Notes: generated from the sequence alone by a model not told the origin. A DNA stretch of 64,000 nucleotides from Methylococcales bacterium (GCA_030654015.1 JAURYI010000073.1:1-64000); one strand, 5' to 3'; shown: positions 28,681 through 39,032, counted from the stretch's first letter. Program-made: numbers and translations.

Positions 28681-30540
28681 TAATGACGCATTAGCCAGTA
28701 CCGCCCTGTTACGCCCCTGTTCTTTTGCGTGGTACAACACCTGATCGGCGGATTTCAACAACATTTCAGCGGTATCGCCTTCGCGTGGAATAAGAGCCGC
28801 CACACCGATACTGGCAGTCACACAGCCATAATCAGACAGGGCGTGTGGCAATGCCAAGGCGTGCAGTGCCGCACACACTTTCTCGGCAATACGCAGGGCG
28901 TGTTCACCATCGGTGGCGGGCGCAATAAAGACAAATTCCTCGCCGCCATAACGGGCAACCACATCGCCAGTACGACACACAGTCGCCGCAAATACAGTGG
29001 CAACCGTACGCAAGCAGTCATCACCCGCTTGGTGTCCGTAGTGATCGTTATATTTTTTGAACCAGTCAACATCCAGCAATGCTACAGCCAACGGTTGATT
29101 CAAGCGCGACGCACGCTCCCACTCGCTCGCCAGCACATCATCAAAATGGCGGCGGTTGGCAATGCCTGTCAACGCATCGGTAATACTCAATGTTTCAAAT
29201 TTTCGATTGAGTGCGTGCAGTTCTGCAGTGCGTTCTGCTACGCGGGCTTCTAATAGGCGTTCAGATGATTGCAGATGTTCGACTAAGTGTTGCTGAGCCA
29301 TTAATACTTGGCTTTGCGCTTCTTCTTTTTGTCGGCGAATCAAGTTAAAACGATCCGCCAAAGCAAAGGCAAGCAGCAGCATTTCCAGAGCCGAACCAAT
29401 CTGCATTGCATTAATAGTAACAAAATTGCTGGGTAGCAAATCCAGAATCATCAGCGCATTCAGTGCCGTAGAAAAACACAAAATGAAAGAAGCAACCACA
29501 AAAAAATAAGCACTGCGCTGTCGCTTGAAGGCACAGAAAAAGCCAATCCCGATAATAAGCAATACCGTCGCAAGATAAAGCACAATAGCGGGTTGAACAA
29601 ACGTTTGTAAATCAATGATGAAGGCAACAACCGACAGCAGATAGACTCCGATAAGTGCCTTAAGAAATTGATCAATTTTCGGAATAAAGGTGTCTGTATT
29701 TAACATACGCCGCATAAAAAGCAGCCACGCCACACCCATAAATGAGTCGAGAATCAGCGAGGACATATCCGACCACTGCGTGGTATTCGGCCATAACAAT
29801 TCCTTGCTCAAGCCGTTTTGCGTAGCAATAACCAGTGCCATCAAAGTAACAAAGCTGACATACAGCAGATACAGCGCATCGCGTAAGGCAATGAACAGCA
29901 ATAGATTGAATAAAATCATTGCAGTCGCCATGCCGAAATACCACGCCTGCACCAGATAATCGTTGCGCTCATAGCGATGAAAAGCCTGCGACTCCCACAG
30001 TCGGGCAGGAACAATAATGACATCGGCGGCTTGAAGCCGCAGATAAAGCACCTGTTCGGCGTGTGCTGGCAAGGTAATCGGAAAAACAAAAAAGCGATTA
30101 GGATAGGGGCGCGTTGTCAACGGCTGCGCTAAACCTGTCGTGAGCGATTGGTACGCCCCATTTGCCATCGGTTGATAAAACTGCACATTGCTCAGCAACG
30201 GATAACCAATTTCCAACAGCCGTTCAAGGGGATAATCGCTTGCGTTGCGTAACGTCAGCCGTAACCAATAAGCAGAACGGCTGAAATCAAGGTTAATCGC
30301 TTCCCCCGCAGGAAAATCGGTTTTGAAGCGAGCGGCAATATCAGCTTTTTGTACATCGGTGTGTGTCAACATCAAGCTGGGGTCTTCAAACACGGCAAAA
30401 TATTCCGTCAATGACATCGGCATCTGTTTAGATTGACTTACCTCTAGGATGTTATCCGCTGCAAAAACGTCACTCACCAGCAACTGCAAGCCCATCAGGG
30501 TAAGAAAAATAAAGCAGCGTAATCTGTCGTTAAAGTTCAT
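28642..30540 (-). CDS. 7TMR-DISM sensor diguanylate cyclase
   Basis: signal peptide, 7TMR-DISM extracellular domain, 7 TM, coiled coil, GGDEF domain with GGEEF. Confidence 0.9.
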   Translation of the reverse strand: MNFNDRLRCFIFLTLMGLQLLVSDVFAADNILEVSQSKQMPMSLTEYFAVFEDPSLMLTHTDVQKADIAARFKTDFPAGEAINLDFSRSAYWLRLTLRNASDYPLERLLEIGYPLLSNVQFYQPMANGAYQSLTTGLAQPLTTRPYPNRFFVFPITLPAHAEQVLYLRLQAADVIIVPARLWESQAFHRYERNDYLVQAWYFGMATAMILFNLLLFIALRDALYLLYVSFVTLMALVIATQNGLSKELLWPNTTQWSDMSSLILDSFMGVAWLLFMRRMLNTDTFIPKIDQFLKALIGVYLLSVVAFIIDLQTFVQPAIVLYLATVLLIIGIGFFCAFKRQRSAYFFVVASFILCFSTALNALMILDLLPSNFVTINAMQIGSALEMLLLAFALADRFNLIRRQKEEAQSQVLMAQQHLVEHLQSSERLLEARVAERTAELHALNRKFETLSITDALTGIANRRHFDDVLASEWERASRLNQPLAVALLDVDWFKKYNDHYGHQAGDDCLRTVATVFAATVCRTGDVVARYGGEEFVFIAPATDGEHALRIAEKVCAALHALALPHALSDYGCVTASIGVAALIPREGDTAEMLLKSADQVLYHAKEQGRNRAVLANASLLIPPKKPHASIQ

Positions 30541-30657
30541 CGGGATGTGGTAAGCCTATTTGTACTATGTTAATCTGGACAGGCTAAGGCATTGTCCTTA
30601 GTGAAGCAACGCGAAATGCTTCGCGTATTTCAATATTTATTTATTAAGGTGATAACA

Positions 30658-30870
30658 ATGGCAGAATGGCGCAAAGTAGCTAAAGCATTTGCTTTAGGCG
30701 ATGGACATATTTCACAAAAAGAAGTAGAAATTCTTCGTAAAGAAATTCTGGCTGATGGCGAACTTTCTAAAAGTGAGCTGGCTTTTTTACATGAAATCAA
30801 AGCTGAAGCCACCTCATCTGTTAAATTGTTGGATGAGTTGATTGCTGAGTGTGAAGCAATCGCCAAATAA
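30658..30870 (+). CDS. small hypothetical protein
   Basis: 70 aa from MAEWRKVAKAF; start chosen from context. Confidence 0.5.
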   Translation: MAEWRKVAKAFALGDGHISQKEVEILRKEILADGELSKSELAFLHEIKAEATSSVKLLDELIAECEAIAK

Positions 30871-30937
30871 GCTGTAGTTCTCCACATCAACCACAAGCGG
30901 CAAGCCGTTTGTGGTTGACAAGATTAAAAATAAAATT

Positions 30938-30969
30938 GTAAAAGACGTTGCTTGCAACGTCTTTTTTTT
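30938..30969 (+). terminator. hairpin AAAAGACGTTGC-TT-GCAACGTCTTTT followed by T-run
   Basis: 12-bp perfect stem plus T tract downstream of 30870; same core as repeat 7073-7101. Confidence 0.75.
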
Positions 30970-30971
30970 AA

Positions 30972-32291
30972 TTACCGCGTTCTGGGTTTACTCGGCTTGC
31001 CCGTGCCACGCTTGCTGTCAGTCGGTTTGCTGGGTTTACCCGTACCGCGTTTGGCATTGTCGGCTTTCACTGGTTTTTTAGTATGGCGAAAATCTTTCTT
31101 GCCCGTGTCTTTATGCGGCGCGTTTTTCTTCGGTGCATCAATCACTTTCAACGACACAGGTTCATAACCCGTATCTGCGATACGCGGAATCTGGCGTTTC
31201 AATAACTTCTCAATTTCCACCAATAAATACGCATCTTCGGGGCAGACCAACGAAATCGCCGAACCCGACGCACCCGCACGTCCTGTGCGTCCGATACGAT
31301 GAATATAATCTTCCGCCACTTGCGGCAAATCAAAGTTGATAACGTGCGGCAAATCATCAATATCCAAACCGCGTGACGCAACATCAGTCGCGACCAATAC
31401 CTGTACTTTGCCCGTTTTAAAATACTCCAGAGCTTTATTACGCGCTCCTTGGGTTTTATCGCCGTGCAAGGCAACGGTGCGGATGCCGTCTTCTATCAGT
31501 TGTTTTTCCAAACGGTCTGCGCCATGTTTGGTACGCACGAACACCAGCACCTGCTTCCAGTTGTTGCTGCCGATAAGATAAGAAATCAACTCGCGTTTGT
31601 ATTCTTTGCCGATGCCATAAATAAGTTCGGATACATTCTCGGCGGTCGCATTTTGTTTGGCAACCGCGACTTCGACAGGATTATTCAGCAACTGCGCGGC
31701 GAGGGCTTTCACGCCATTGGGTACGGTCGCGGAAAATAATACCGTTTGCCGTTGCTTGGGCAGCAAGGTCATGATTTGTTTAATGTCAGGTAAAAAACCC
31801 ATGTCCAGCATACGGTCGGCTTCGTCCAGCACCAGATATTCCACATTGCCCAGATTAACCACGCGCTGATTAATATGGTCGATTAAACGTCCTGTGGTGG
31901 CGATAACAATGTCACAACCACGGCGCAATTGGCGGGTTTGCTGTCCGATACTCGCACCGCCGACCACTAATTCCGCGTGTAACGGCGACAACGCGCCGTA
32001 AGTCTGCACACTTTCATACACTTGTGCGGCAAGTTCACGGGTCGGCACTAAAATCAATGCGCGTATGCGGCGCGGCGTTTGTTGCGGGTTAAAGGTTTCG
32101 GTGAGTTTTTGTAATAACGGCAGAGTGAAACTGGCAGTTTTACCCGTGCCTGTTTGCGCGCCTGCCAGTACGTCTTTGCCCGCTAAAATTAACGGAATCG
32201 CTTGTTCTTGAACAGGCGTGGGCGTAGTGTAGCCTTGTTCGGCTATGGTTTTTAATAAGGTTTCGGATAAACCGAGTTTGTTGAAGCTCAT
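30972..32291 (-). CDS. rhlE: DEAD/DEAH box RNA helicase (RhlE-like)
   Basis: GAQTGTGKTASFTLPLLQKL, VLDEADRMLDMGF, SATVP, HRIGRTGR; basic C-tail with repeated KRGTGKPSKP. Confidence 0.92.
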   Translation of the reverse strand: MSFNKLGLSETLLKTIAEQGYTTPTPVQEQAIPLILAGKDVLAGAQTGTGKTASFTLPLLQKLTETFNPQQTPRRIRALILVPTRELAAQVYESVQTYGALSPLHAELVVGGASIGQQTRQLRRGCDIVIATTGRLIDHINQRVVNLGNVEYLVLDEADRMLDMGFLPDIKQIMTLLPKQRQTVLFSATVPNGVKALAAQLLNNPVEVAVAKQNATAENVSELIYGIGKEYKRELISYLIGSNNWKQVLVFVRTKHGADRLEKQLIEDGIRTVALHGDKTQGARNKALEYFKTGKVQVLVATDVASRGLDIDDLPHVINFDLPQVAEDYIHRIGRTGRAGASGSAISLVCPEDAYLLVEIEKLLKRQIPRIADTGYEPVSLKVIDAPKKNAPHKDTGKKDFRHTKKPVKADNAKRGTGKPSKPTDSKRGTGKPSKPRTR

Positions 32292-32326
32292 AAGTGATTT
32301 TTTCTAGGTGGTTTAGTGTGTTGTAT

Positions 32327-32373
32327 GGCGCGGCGCGCCGAGACTGCATTCCCACGCGGCGCGTGGGAACGAG
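32327..32373. repeat. left copy of ~47-bp inverted repeat flanking the RHH-EVE gene
   Basis: reverse complement matches 33098-33144 with one visible mismatch. Confidence 0.88.
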
Positions 32374-32390
32374 ACTAATGAAATGAACTT

Positions 32391-32999
32391 CTAGGTATTG
32401 AGTATCTTGTCTAACACTTTTTGCCCGTCTGATATAGCTGACATGGTTCTAGTAAATGGTATCTTGCGACCTAGAATTTGCTTTATTTCACTTGCCGTTA
32501 AAGGTTGCTCTAAGATAGTAAAGTCTTCCAATTTTTGATAGTGTGTTTCATCTTTGTCACCGTCGTAATCCCTTACAAGGGTCTGTCCTGTTCCTATCCC
32601 ATAGGCAATAATACCTACTCGATTTTCATATAGAAAAACTACATCTCCCTTTTTAATTCTATTAATATTAGTTTTCCAATCGCCATAAAAAGCAGCTGCA
32701 ATTCCTTCTCTTAGCATTTTTTCTTGGTCTTCGTCGCAACTTCGCTTATTGGTGTTCAAAATATGAAAATTACTGTTTTTTTGCCCTTCTATATCATCTG
32801 GTATCGAATCCAATTCTTTTTCTGCAATACCAACGCCTTCCTCAATCAACATCAACATCATTTCTTGCCTAGACAAAGAGAGTTGTTCAGCCAGTTCTTC
32901 AATAAAAAGATGCAGTTGTTTAGGTAATCGTACGGTTGACGCTATAAGCTCTTGTTTAACAGTTTTTGTATCATGAATTCTTTTTTTTAGGCTACTCAT
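32391..32999 (-). CDS. protein with N-terminal ribbon-helix-helix-like region and C-terminal EVE/PUA-like region
   Basis: ASTVRLPKQLHLFIEELAEQLSLSRQEMMLMLIEEGV; AAFYGDWKTNINRIKKGDVVFLYENRVGIIAYGIGTGQ. Confidence 0.65.
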   Translation of the reverse strand: MSSLKKRIHDTKTVKQELIASTVRLPKQLHLFIEELAEQLSLSRQEMMLMLIEEGVGIAEKELDSIPDDIEGQKNSNFHILNTNKRSCDEDQEKMLREGIAAAFYGDWKTNINRIKKGDVVFLYENRVGIIAYGIGTGQTLVRDYDGDKDETHYQKLEDFTILEQPLTASEIKQILGRKIPFTRTMSAISDGQKVLDKILNT

Positions 33000-33097
33000 T
33001 TTGTTTTATCTCCGTGGGTTTATTGTTTGTACGGGAGACAGCATAGCATGAATAAAAAATTAATCATAAAAAATTCTATAAAGATTCAATAATTTTT

Positions 33098-33144
33098 CTC
33101 GTTCCCACGCGCCGCGTGGGAATGCAGTCTAGGCGCGCCGCGCC
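33098..33144. repeat. right copy of ~47-bp inverted repeat flanking the RHH-EVE gene
   Basis: CTCGTTCCCACGCGCCGCGTGGGAATGCAGTCTAGGCGCGCCGCGCC. Confidence 0.88.
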
Positions 33145-33290
33145 ACACAGCCATCATACTACCATTCCATAAAAACAGGCATCAACCCCTCTAACCCTGC
33201 GTAATTCCTAGCACTAGAATATCGCCAATGCTCAGGCTTATCGACATACCCCCCGTTTCACAGGATTAAAATGTATGTAGCCAACTTTCA

Positions 33291-33398
33291 TCGTTCCCAC
33301 GCTCTGGCGTGGGAATGCCTCTGTGGACGCTCCAGCGTCTTCTTAACACACCGCTGGAGCGGTGTCGGATGAATTCCCACGCTGGAGCGTGGGAACTA
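33291..33398. repeat. compound palindromic repeat GTTCCCACGCTCTGGCGTGGGAATGC...ATTCCCACGCTGGAGCGTGGGAAC
   Basis: two end hairpins and internal GACGCTCCAGCGTC / CCGCTGGAGCGG pairs. Confidence 0.8.
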
Positions 33399-33407
33399 TG
33401 AACCCTA

Positions 33408-33647
33408 TTAGGCAATACTGAGCATTCTGTTTGCGTAGTCTTTACCTGCGGTTGTGGGCGGTAAAGCGTGGTGTTCTTGTTTATACAGTTCAATGGTTTC
33501 TTCGACTATTGCGCATAATTCAGCAAAAACCTGTTTTTCATCACTGCCATGACAGCCGCCATAAAAAAGACCAGGGCAACTACCGACAAAACAGTGGTCT
33601 TCTTCTGACCACTCTACAATTTTTACATAATGGATGGCTGCGTTCAT
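33408..33647 (-). CDS. hicB: HicB family antitoxin
   Basis: IHYVKIVEWSEEDHCFVGSCPGLFYGGCHGSDEKQVFAELCAIVEETIELYKQ. Confidence 0.78.
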   Translation of the reverse strand: MNAAIHYVKIVEWSEEDHCFVGSCPGLFYGGCHGSDEKQVFAELCAIVEETIELYKQEHHALPPTTAGKDYANRMLSIA

Positions 33648-33844
33648 TTTTTTGAATCCTCTATCGCTGCTTTAACTGCATTCTCTTGATAACGTTGCGC
33701 ATCATCGCCAGTTTGCCCTGAAATAACAACCAGTTTTGCTACATTGGGATGCACGAAATTTCTGTGACTGCCTTTTCCGCCTCGATTGACGAAACCCGCT
33801 TGTTCAAGTTCTTTGATTAGCTCTCTGATTTTCTTTGGCATCAA
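33644..33844 (-). CDS. hicA: HicA family toxin
   Basis: KIRELIKELEQAGFVNRGGKGSHRNFVHPNVAKLVVISGQTGDDAQRYQENAV. Confidence 0.82.
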   Translation of the reverse strand: MMPKKIRELIKELEQAGFVNRGGKGSHRNFVHPNVAKLVVISGQTGDDAQRYQENAVKAAIEDSKK

Positions 33845-33897
33845 TAACCTCGGAATAGTTCACGGTATGGGGTGGAACGTGGAAACGATAAAAACAA

Positions 33898-33921
33898 AAA
33901 AAGAGCCTTGCGGCTCTTTTT
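33898..33921 (-). terminator. rho-independent terminator of pnp
   Basis: AAAAAGAGCCTTGCGGCTCTTTTT just after the pnp stop. Confidence 0.8.
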
Positions 33922-33944
33922 CGTTGCCGAGCTAAAAGATGATG

Positions 33945-36017
33945 TTAGTCTTCTTTTTCAGCTTCTTTAATACTTAAACGCACACGACCTTGACGGTCTA
34001 TTTCCAAGACTTTGACTTTAACGACATCGCCTTCATTCAAACGGTCGCTGACTTTGTCAACGTGTTCGTCGGAAATTTGTGAGATGTGAACCAAGCCGTC
34101 TTTGCCGGGTAGGATGGTGACGAATGCGCCGAAGTCCATTAAACGAACCACTTTGCCTTCGTACACTTTACCGACTTCTACTTCTGCGGTGATTTCTTCG
34201 ATTAAGCGGCGGGCTTCTTCACCTGCGGCTTTATCAACTGAGGCAACTTTAACAACGCCGTCATCGGTTAAATCAACGCTTGCGCCTGTTAGTTCGGTAA
34301 TGTTGCGGATAGTTGCGCCGCCTTTGCCGATGACTTCACGGATTTTGCTTGGATCGATTTTGAAAGTGATGATGCGTGGTGCAAAATCAGACATTTGGTT
34401 GCGGGTTTCAGCTAAGGCTTTGTTCATTTCGCCTAAGATGTGCAGACGACCTACTTTAGCTTGCGCCAGTGCAGTTTGCATGATTTCTGCGGTGATACCA
34501 TCAATTTTGATGTCCATTTGCAGAGCGGTGATGCCGTCGATTGAACCTGCTACTTTAAAATCCATGTCGCCAAGGTGATCTTCATCGCCCATGATGTCGG
34601 ATAGTACGGCAAAGCTGTCGCCTTCTTTAATCAAGCCCATTGCGATACCTGCAACAGGTGTGCTGATGGGTACGCCCGCATCCATTAATGCCAAGCTGCT
34701 ACCGCACACGGAAGCCATTGAGCTGGAACCGTTGGATTCGGTAATTTCTGATACCACGCGGATGGTGTAAGGAAATTCTTCCATGTTGGGCAATACGGCA
34801 AGAATGCCGCGTTTTGCCAAGCGACCATGACCGATTTCGCGGCGTTTTGGTGAACCGACAAAACCTGTTTCGCCCACGCTGTACGGAGGGAAGTTGTAAT
34901 GCAGCATGAACGGTTCTTTGTATTCGCCAGCCAGTGCATCAATAATTTGTGCATCGCGTTGTGTGCCTAAAGTGGCAACGACGAGGGCTTGGGTTTCGCC
35001 ACGGGTGAATAACGCTGAACCGTGGGTTCTGGGTAATACGCCTGTGCGGATGCTGATGGGTCTGACTGAATCTAAGGCGCGACCGTCAATACGATGACCG
35101 TCTAATACCGCCTGACGTACGATGCTGTATTCAAGGTGTTCAATAATGCCACGGATGTCATTTTCAGCGTAATTGACTGATAATTTTTCGACGACGGCGT
35201 TACGAATGCCTTTTAAGTGTTCTTGGCGAACTAATTTTTCTGCGATGGTGTAGGCTTGTTTAATATCAGCTTCTACGGCTTCGGCAACTAATTGTTTTAG
35301 TTCGGCATTGGTTTCAGGGGCAACCCATTCGACTACGCCACAACCTGCGGCAGCGGCAAATTCATTAATGGCGTTAATGGCGGTTTGCATTTGTTCATGT
35401 CCGAACAATACTGCACCCAGCATGACTTCTTCTGATAAACCAGCGGCTTCTGATTCCACCATCAATACGGCTTGCGCTGTACCTGCAACCACTAAAGTCA
35501 GTTGTGATTCTTTTAATGCAGCGGGTGATGGATTTAATAAATATTCGCCGTCTTTATAACCGACACACGCTGCGCCGATTGGGCCATTGAATGGTAAACC
35601 AGAGACAGCTAAGGCAGCAGATGCACCTAAAAGGGCAGCAATTTCTGGATCAACTTCTGGGTTAAGCGACACCACGGTAGCAATAATTTGCACTTCGTGG
35701 GTGTAGCCTTCTGGGAATAAGGGGCGTATCGGGCGATCAATCAACCGTGATGTTAAGGTTTCTTGTTCGCTTGGTCTGCCTTCGCGTTTGAAAAAACCAC
35801 CAGGGATTTTACCTGCCGCGTAGGCTTTTTCTTGATAATTGACCGTTAAAGGGAAAAAATCACCGCCAGCAGGTTCTTTTTTACCGACGACTGTGACCAG
35901 TAATGATGTACCGTCTACATCAATCATCACTGCGCCGTCTGCTTGACGTGCGATTTCACCCGTTTCTAGCGTAATTTTATGATCGCCGTACTGAAATTCT
36001 TGCCTAATAGGATTCAC
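33945..36017 (-). CDS. pnp: polyribonucleotide nucleotidyltransferase
   Basis: two RNase PH domains, KH ([25 protein letters not shown]) and S1 domains. Confidence 0.97.
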   Translation of the reverse strand: MNPIRQEFQYGDHKITLETGEIARQADGAVMIDVDGTSLLVTVVGKKEPAGGDFFPLTVNYQEKAYAAGKIPGGFFKREGRPSEQETLTSRLIDRPIRPLFPEGYTHEVQIIATVVSLNPEVDPEIAALLGASAALAVSGLPFNGPIGAACVGYKDGEYLLNPSPAALKESQLTLVVAGTAQAVLMVESEAAGLSEEVMLGAVLFGHEQMQTAINAINEFAAAAGCGVVEWVAPETNAELKQLVAEAVEADIKQAYTIAEKLVRQEHLKGIRNAVVEKLSVNYAENDIRGIIEHLEYSIVRQAVLDGHRIDGRALDSVRPISIRTGVLPRTHGSALFTRGETQALVVATLGTQRDAQIIDALAGEYKEPFMLHYNFPPYSVGETGFVGSPKRREIGHGRLAKRGILAVLPNMEEFPYTIRVVSEITESNGSSSMASVCGSSLALMDAGVPISTPVAGIAMGLIKEGDSFAVLSDIMGDEDHLGDMDFKVAGSIDGITALQMDIKIDGITAEIMQTALAQAKVGRLHILGEMNKALAETRNQMSDFAPRIITFKIDPSKIREVIGKGGATIRNITELTGASVDLTDDGVVKVASVDKAAGEEARRLIEEITAEVEVGKVYEGKVVRLMDFGAFVTILPGKDGLVHISQISDEHVDKVSDRLNEGDVVKVKVLEIDRQGRVRLSIKEAEKED

Positions 36018-36114
36018 TATGAGGTTCCTTTGTGTAGAGGTTATTAAAATGAGTTTTCACGATGTGTTAAAGCAGAAACGGCACATGTGCGGTACCGTTT
36101 CTGTGGAGAGTGTT

Positions 36115-36384
36115 TTACTTGCGTAAACCTAAACGTTCAATCAATGAACGGTAACGAGCTAGGTCTTTGCCTTTGAGGTAATCCAACAATTTGCGGCGTT
36201 GGTTTACCATACGCAACAAACCACGACGTGAATGGTTGTCTTTTTTGTGTTCGGCAAAATGCGGCATCAAATGATTGATGTGTGCTGTCAATAAAGCAAC
36301 TTGGACTTCGGGTGAACCTGTATCAGTGTCTGATTGACGATACGCTTCAACGACGGCTTTTTTTTGTTCTGCGGTAAATGGCAT
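36115..36384 (-). CDS. rpsO: 30S ribosomal protein S15
   Basis: [51 protein letters not shown]. Confidence 0.98.
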   Translation of the reverse strand: MPFTAEQKKAVVEAYRQSDTDTGSPEVQVALLTAHINHLMPHFAEHKKDNHSRRGLLRMVNQRRKLLDYLKGKDLARYRSLIERLGLRK

Positions 36385-36474
36385 TGCTTATAATCCCTAA
36401 GATTAATTTAAAATGAAAACCGTCAGCTGACGGCTTAAGATAACACTCCACGATAGGGTGTAGAGTTTGGGGGT

Positions 36475-37377
36475 TCAATCGCTTAGATTGAATAATTTTT
36501 TCGGTGATAGTTTACCATTTAAAGTCATTTCTCCCAAACCGAGAAACAGCTCGTTATGATAAATGCGCACCGTGCCTGCTTCTGAATTGTCGTAAGCAAT
36601 AGTCTGACCGTACTGTATGGCTGTGGACTGTTCGTCCGATAACTGCACGGCGGGTATGGTTTGCAGCGGTTCATCAACGGCCATTAAACAGGCATTTAAT
36701 TCCTGTGCACTCATAGCGGTTAGCTGTTCAATCGTGCGTGCATTTGCTAACTGAAACTGCCCCGCCTGCAAACGCCGCAACACAGTCACCGTACCGCCGC
36801 AACCGAAATAATGCCCAATATCTTCCGCTAAGGAACGGATATAAGTGCCTTTCGAGCAGAACACTTCCAGACTCAGCAAATCGCCAGCAAAATCTAGCAA
36901 TTTAATTTCGTATAGTGTGATATGGCGGGCTTTACGGTCAATAGTGATACCTTCACGCGCTAATTCATACAGTTTTCTGCCATTATGTTTTAACGCCGAA
37001 TACATCGGCGGCACTTGGTCAATGTCACCTGTGAAGTGTTGCAAACAAGCGTGAATTTGTTCAAGAGATAAGGGCGGCACAGGCTTAGTTTCCAGCACCG
37101 CACCTTCCGCATCGCCCGTATCGGTCATCACGCCTAACAGGATAGTGACCGCATAGCGTTTGTCATCATCCAGCATCATACCCGACACTTTAGTCGCCTC
37201 ACCAAAACACAGCGGCAATAAACCTGTGGCTAACGGGTCTAAACTGCCCGTATGCCCTGCTTTATTGGCATTAAATAAACGGCGAACTTCCTGCAAGGCT
37301 TTATTAGAAGAGACACCGAGGCGTTTATCCAGCAATATAATACCGTGGACATTAAGACCTGATTTGCGTTTGCTCAT
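36475..37377 (-). CDS. truB: tRNA pseudouridine(55) synthase TruB
   Basis: GIILLDKRLGVSSNKALQEVRRLF.A.KAGHTGSLDPLATGLLPLCFGEATK. Confidence 0.96.
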   Translation of the reverse strand: MSKRKSGLNVHGIILLDKRLGVSSNKALQEVRRLFNANKAGHTGSLDPLATGLLPLCFGEATKVSGMMLDDDKRYAVTILLGVMTDTGDAEGAVLETKPVPPLSLEQIHACLQHFTGDIDQVPPMYSALKHNGRKLYELAREGITIDRKARHITLYEIKLLDFAGDLLSLEVFCSKGTYIRSLAEDIGHYFGCGGTVTVLRRLQAGQFQLANARTIEQLTAMSAQELNACLMAVDEPLQTIPAVQLSDEQSTAIQYGQTIAYDNSEAGTVRIYHNELFLGLGEMTLNGKLSPKKLFNLSD

Positions 37378-37387
37378 GGGGATTTAA

Positions 37388-37654
37388 TTAGTTGTAGACA
37401 TCTTTACGATGCCCGATTTCGATGACTAAAATGACCAGCTCATTATCGTGGATTTGTGCTATCAAGCGATAATCACCAACGCGATACCGCCATAAGCCTT
37501 TTAAATCGCCTTGTAATGCTTTGCCATTTGAACGCGGATTATCAATATTCAATAAATCCACTTTTAAAAATTGTAAAATCCTGTCCCTGTCTTTTTTAGT
37601 AATTTTTGCTAACGCCTTGAGTGCGACCTTATCAATTTTCACATTCCATTTCAT
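37388..37654 (-). CDS. RelE/ParE superfamily toxin
   Basis: GKALQGDLKGLWRYRVGDYRLIAQIHDNELVILVIEIGHRKDVY. Confidence 0.88.
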   Translation of the reverse strand: MKWNVKIDKVALKALAKITKKDRDRILQFLKVDLLNIDNPRSNGKALQGDLKGLWRYRVGDYRLIAQIHDNELVILVIEIGHRKDVYN

Positions 37655-37859
37655 GTAGCATCCTTTCAGCGTCTTCTAGTGATATAAGTTCGGATTCACC
37701 ACGTTGTAAGCGTTTAATAGCCGCTTCTGCAAGCTGAACATCGTAATAATCTTCTAAAAATTCGGTTAATGCTTGCTCAATAAGCGTATTAACAGGCTTA
37801 TGCTCCAGTTCTGCAATATGCAGAAACGGCTTTTCTAAATGTTCAGGTAAGGTAATCAT
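37632..37859 (-). CDS. antitoxin of RelE-type pair (RelB/RHH-like)
   Basis: overlaps toxin ORF by 23 nt; MITLPEHLEKPFLHIAELEHKPVNTLIEQALTEFLEDYYD. Confidence 0.78.
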   Translation of the reverse strand: MITLPEHLEKPFLHIAELEHKPVNTLIEQALTEFLEDYYDVQLAEAAIKRLQRGESELISLEDAERMLHEMECEN

Positions 37860-37868
37860 GGTTCAGCC

Positions 37869-38270
37869 TCAAGCCTTAGCTTGCTTATGTAGCTCTAACA
37901 TCTCTGTTAGACGCGCTATATCTTGTTTTAGATGTCCGATAGTTTCGTCTTTATGCGTGTTAATCAATTGTAGTTTTTGAATTTCAAAGGCTAATTCCAT
38001 TGATGAACCAAAATTTATATTATGACCATCACCGTTGTTAGTATTATCGCCACTGATTAAACAAATATGTCTACCAGCAACAGGCATTAATTCCATTAAA
38101 TCCACATCCAATATTTCAGCAATTTGTTCCAGCTTTGGATTAAAAGACTTGGTTTCCCCACGTTCGATTTTTGAATAACCATTCACCGACATCTTCAACT
38201 TTTCTGCCATCTCTTCCTGTGACCAATTCTTAGACTCGCGGATAAAACGTATTTTTTCGTGAACTTTCAT
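37869..38270 (-). CDS. XRE-family helix-turn-helix regulator
   Basis: MKVHEKIRFIRESKNWSQEEMAEKLKMSVNGYSKIERGETKSFNPKLEQIAEILDVDLMELM; start from motif position. Confidence 0.85.
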   Translation of the reverse strand: MKVHEKIRFIRESKNWSQEEMAEKLKMSVNGYSKIERGETKSFNPKLEQIAEILDVDLMELMPVAGRHICLISGDNTNNGDGHNINFGSSMELAFEIQKLQLINTHKDETIGHLKQDIARLTEMLELHKQAKA

Positions 38271-38376
38271 TAAATCACCACAATTTGGGTAGGAATAACC
38301 ACTGTTAGTTGATTGTATAGCATTGGTAAGGATTTGATAATACATCTGTAGTTAATTTCAATTTTAAGGTAGAAAA

Positions 38377-38508
38377 ATGGCTCAAATTTATCGTGCAAAA
38401 TGTCTTGATTGTAAGCATGAATGGACTAGCAGGGCTGGGTATGGGACTCCAGACAAATGTCCAAAATGTAACAGCACTAGAGTTTCCTGTTCCCCCATTC
38501 CTTCATAA
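38377..38508 (+). CDS. small zinc-ribbon-like protein, 43 aa (not in supplied ORF track)
   Basis: manual translation MAQIYRAKCLDCKHEWTSRAGYGTPDKCPKCNSTRVSCSPIPS* with two CxxC pairs. Confidence 0.6.
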   Translation: MAQIYRAKCLDCKHEWTSRAGYGTPDKCPKCNSTRVSCSPIPS

Positions 38509-38659
38509 AATATTTATGTTATGAGTGAAGACAATGATAAAACAAGCTACTTCAAAATGTCAGAAACAGTAGATAATTTTTAGCTAGAGCAATGACGAAA
38601 AAGAAAAACGGTAGCAGGTCTTAAAACTTAAGCAATAACAACTCAGAACAGGTATTGAT

Positions 38660-38941
38660 ATGAAAGAACATGAAGACGTGGAAAAATTTCAAAGAAACAT
38701 TGATAAAGAATTAGAACGTGCAGAAAAAAAAGACGAAGAAGAACAAAGAGAACAAGTACAACAAGTAGTAAGTCAAGCAATTGATGCTTTTAATGAGCTA
38801 CCAGAAACCCCAAAAACTCTGGCTCAGAGCGTGGCAGCAGGTGCGCTAATCGGCAATTTCATACCAATACCCGGTGTTGGAGCAGGTATTGGCGCATTAG
38901 TTGGCGGTGCTGTTGGCTTGTGGCGACTTAAAAACAAGTAA
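38660..38941 (+). CDS. small protein with charged coiled N-terminus and glycine-zipper-like C-terminus
   Basis: AAGALIGNFIPIPGVGAGIGALVGGAVGLWRLKNK. Confidence 0.6.
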   Translation: MKEHEDVEKFQRNIDKELERAEKKDEEEQREQVQQVVSQAIDAFNELPETPKTLAQSVAAGALIGNFIPIPGVGAGIGALVGGAVGLWRLKNK

Positions 38942-38998
38942 AATTGAGTCAAGTGGCAAACACGATAAGATGCGCTACATAGGATGATATGACGATTA

Positions 38999-39032
38999 AA
39001 GCCATCGTGAGGCAACTCTCGATGGCTTTTTA
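38999..39032 (+). terminator. predicted terminator
   Basis: AAAGCCATCG...CGATGGCTTTTTATT hairpin with T-rich tail. Confidence 0.65.

Noticed and set aside
33266-33493. 75-aa minus-strand ORF
   Set aside because: Runs through the palindromic repeat 33291-33398 and into hicB; no protein-like pattern.
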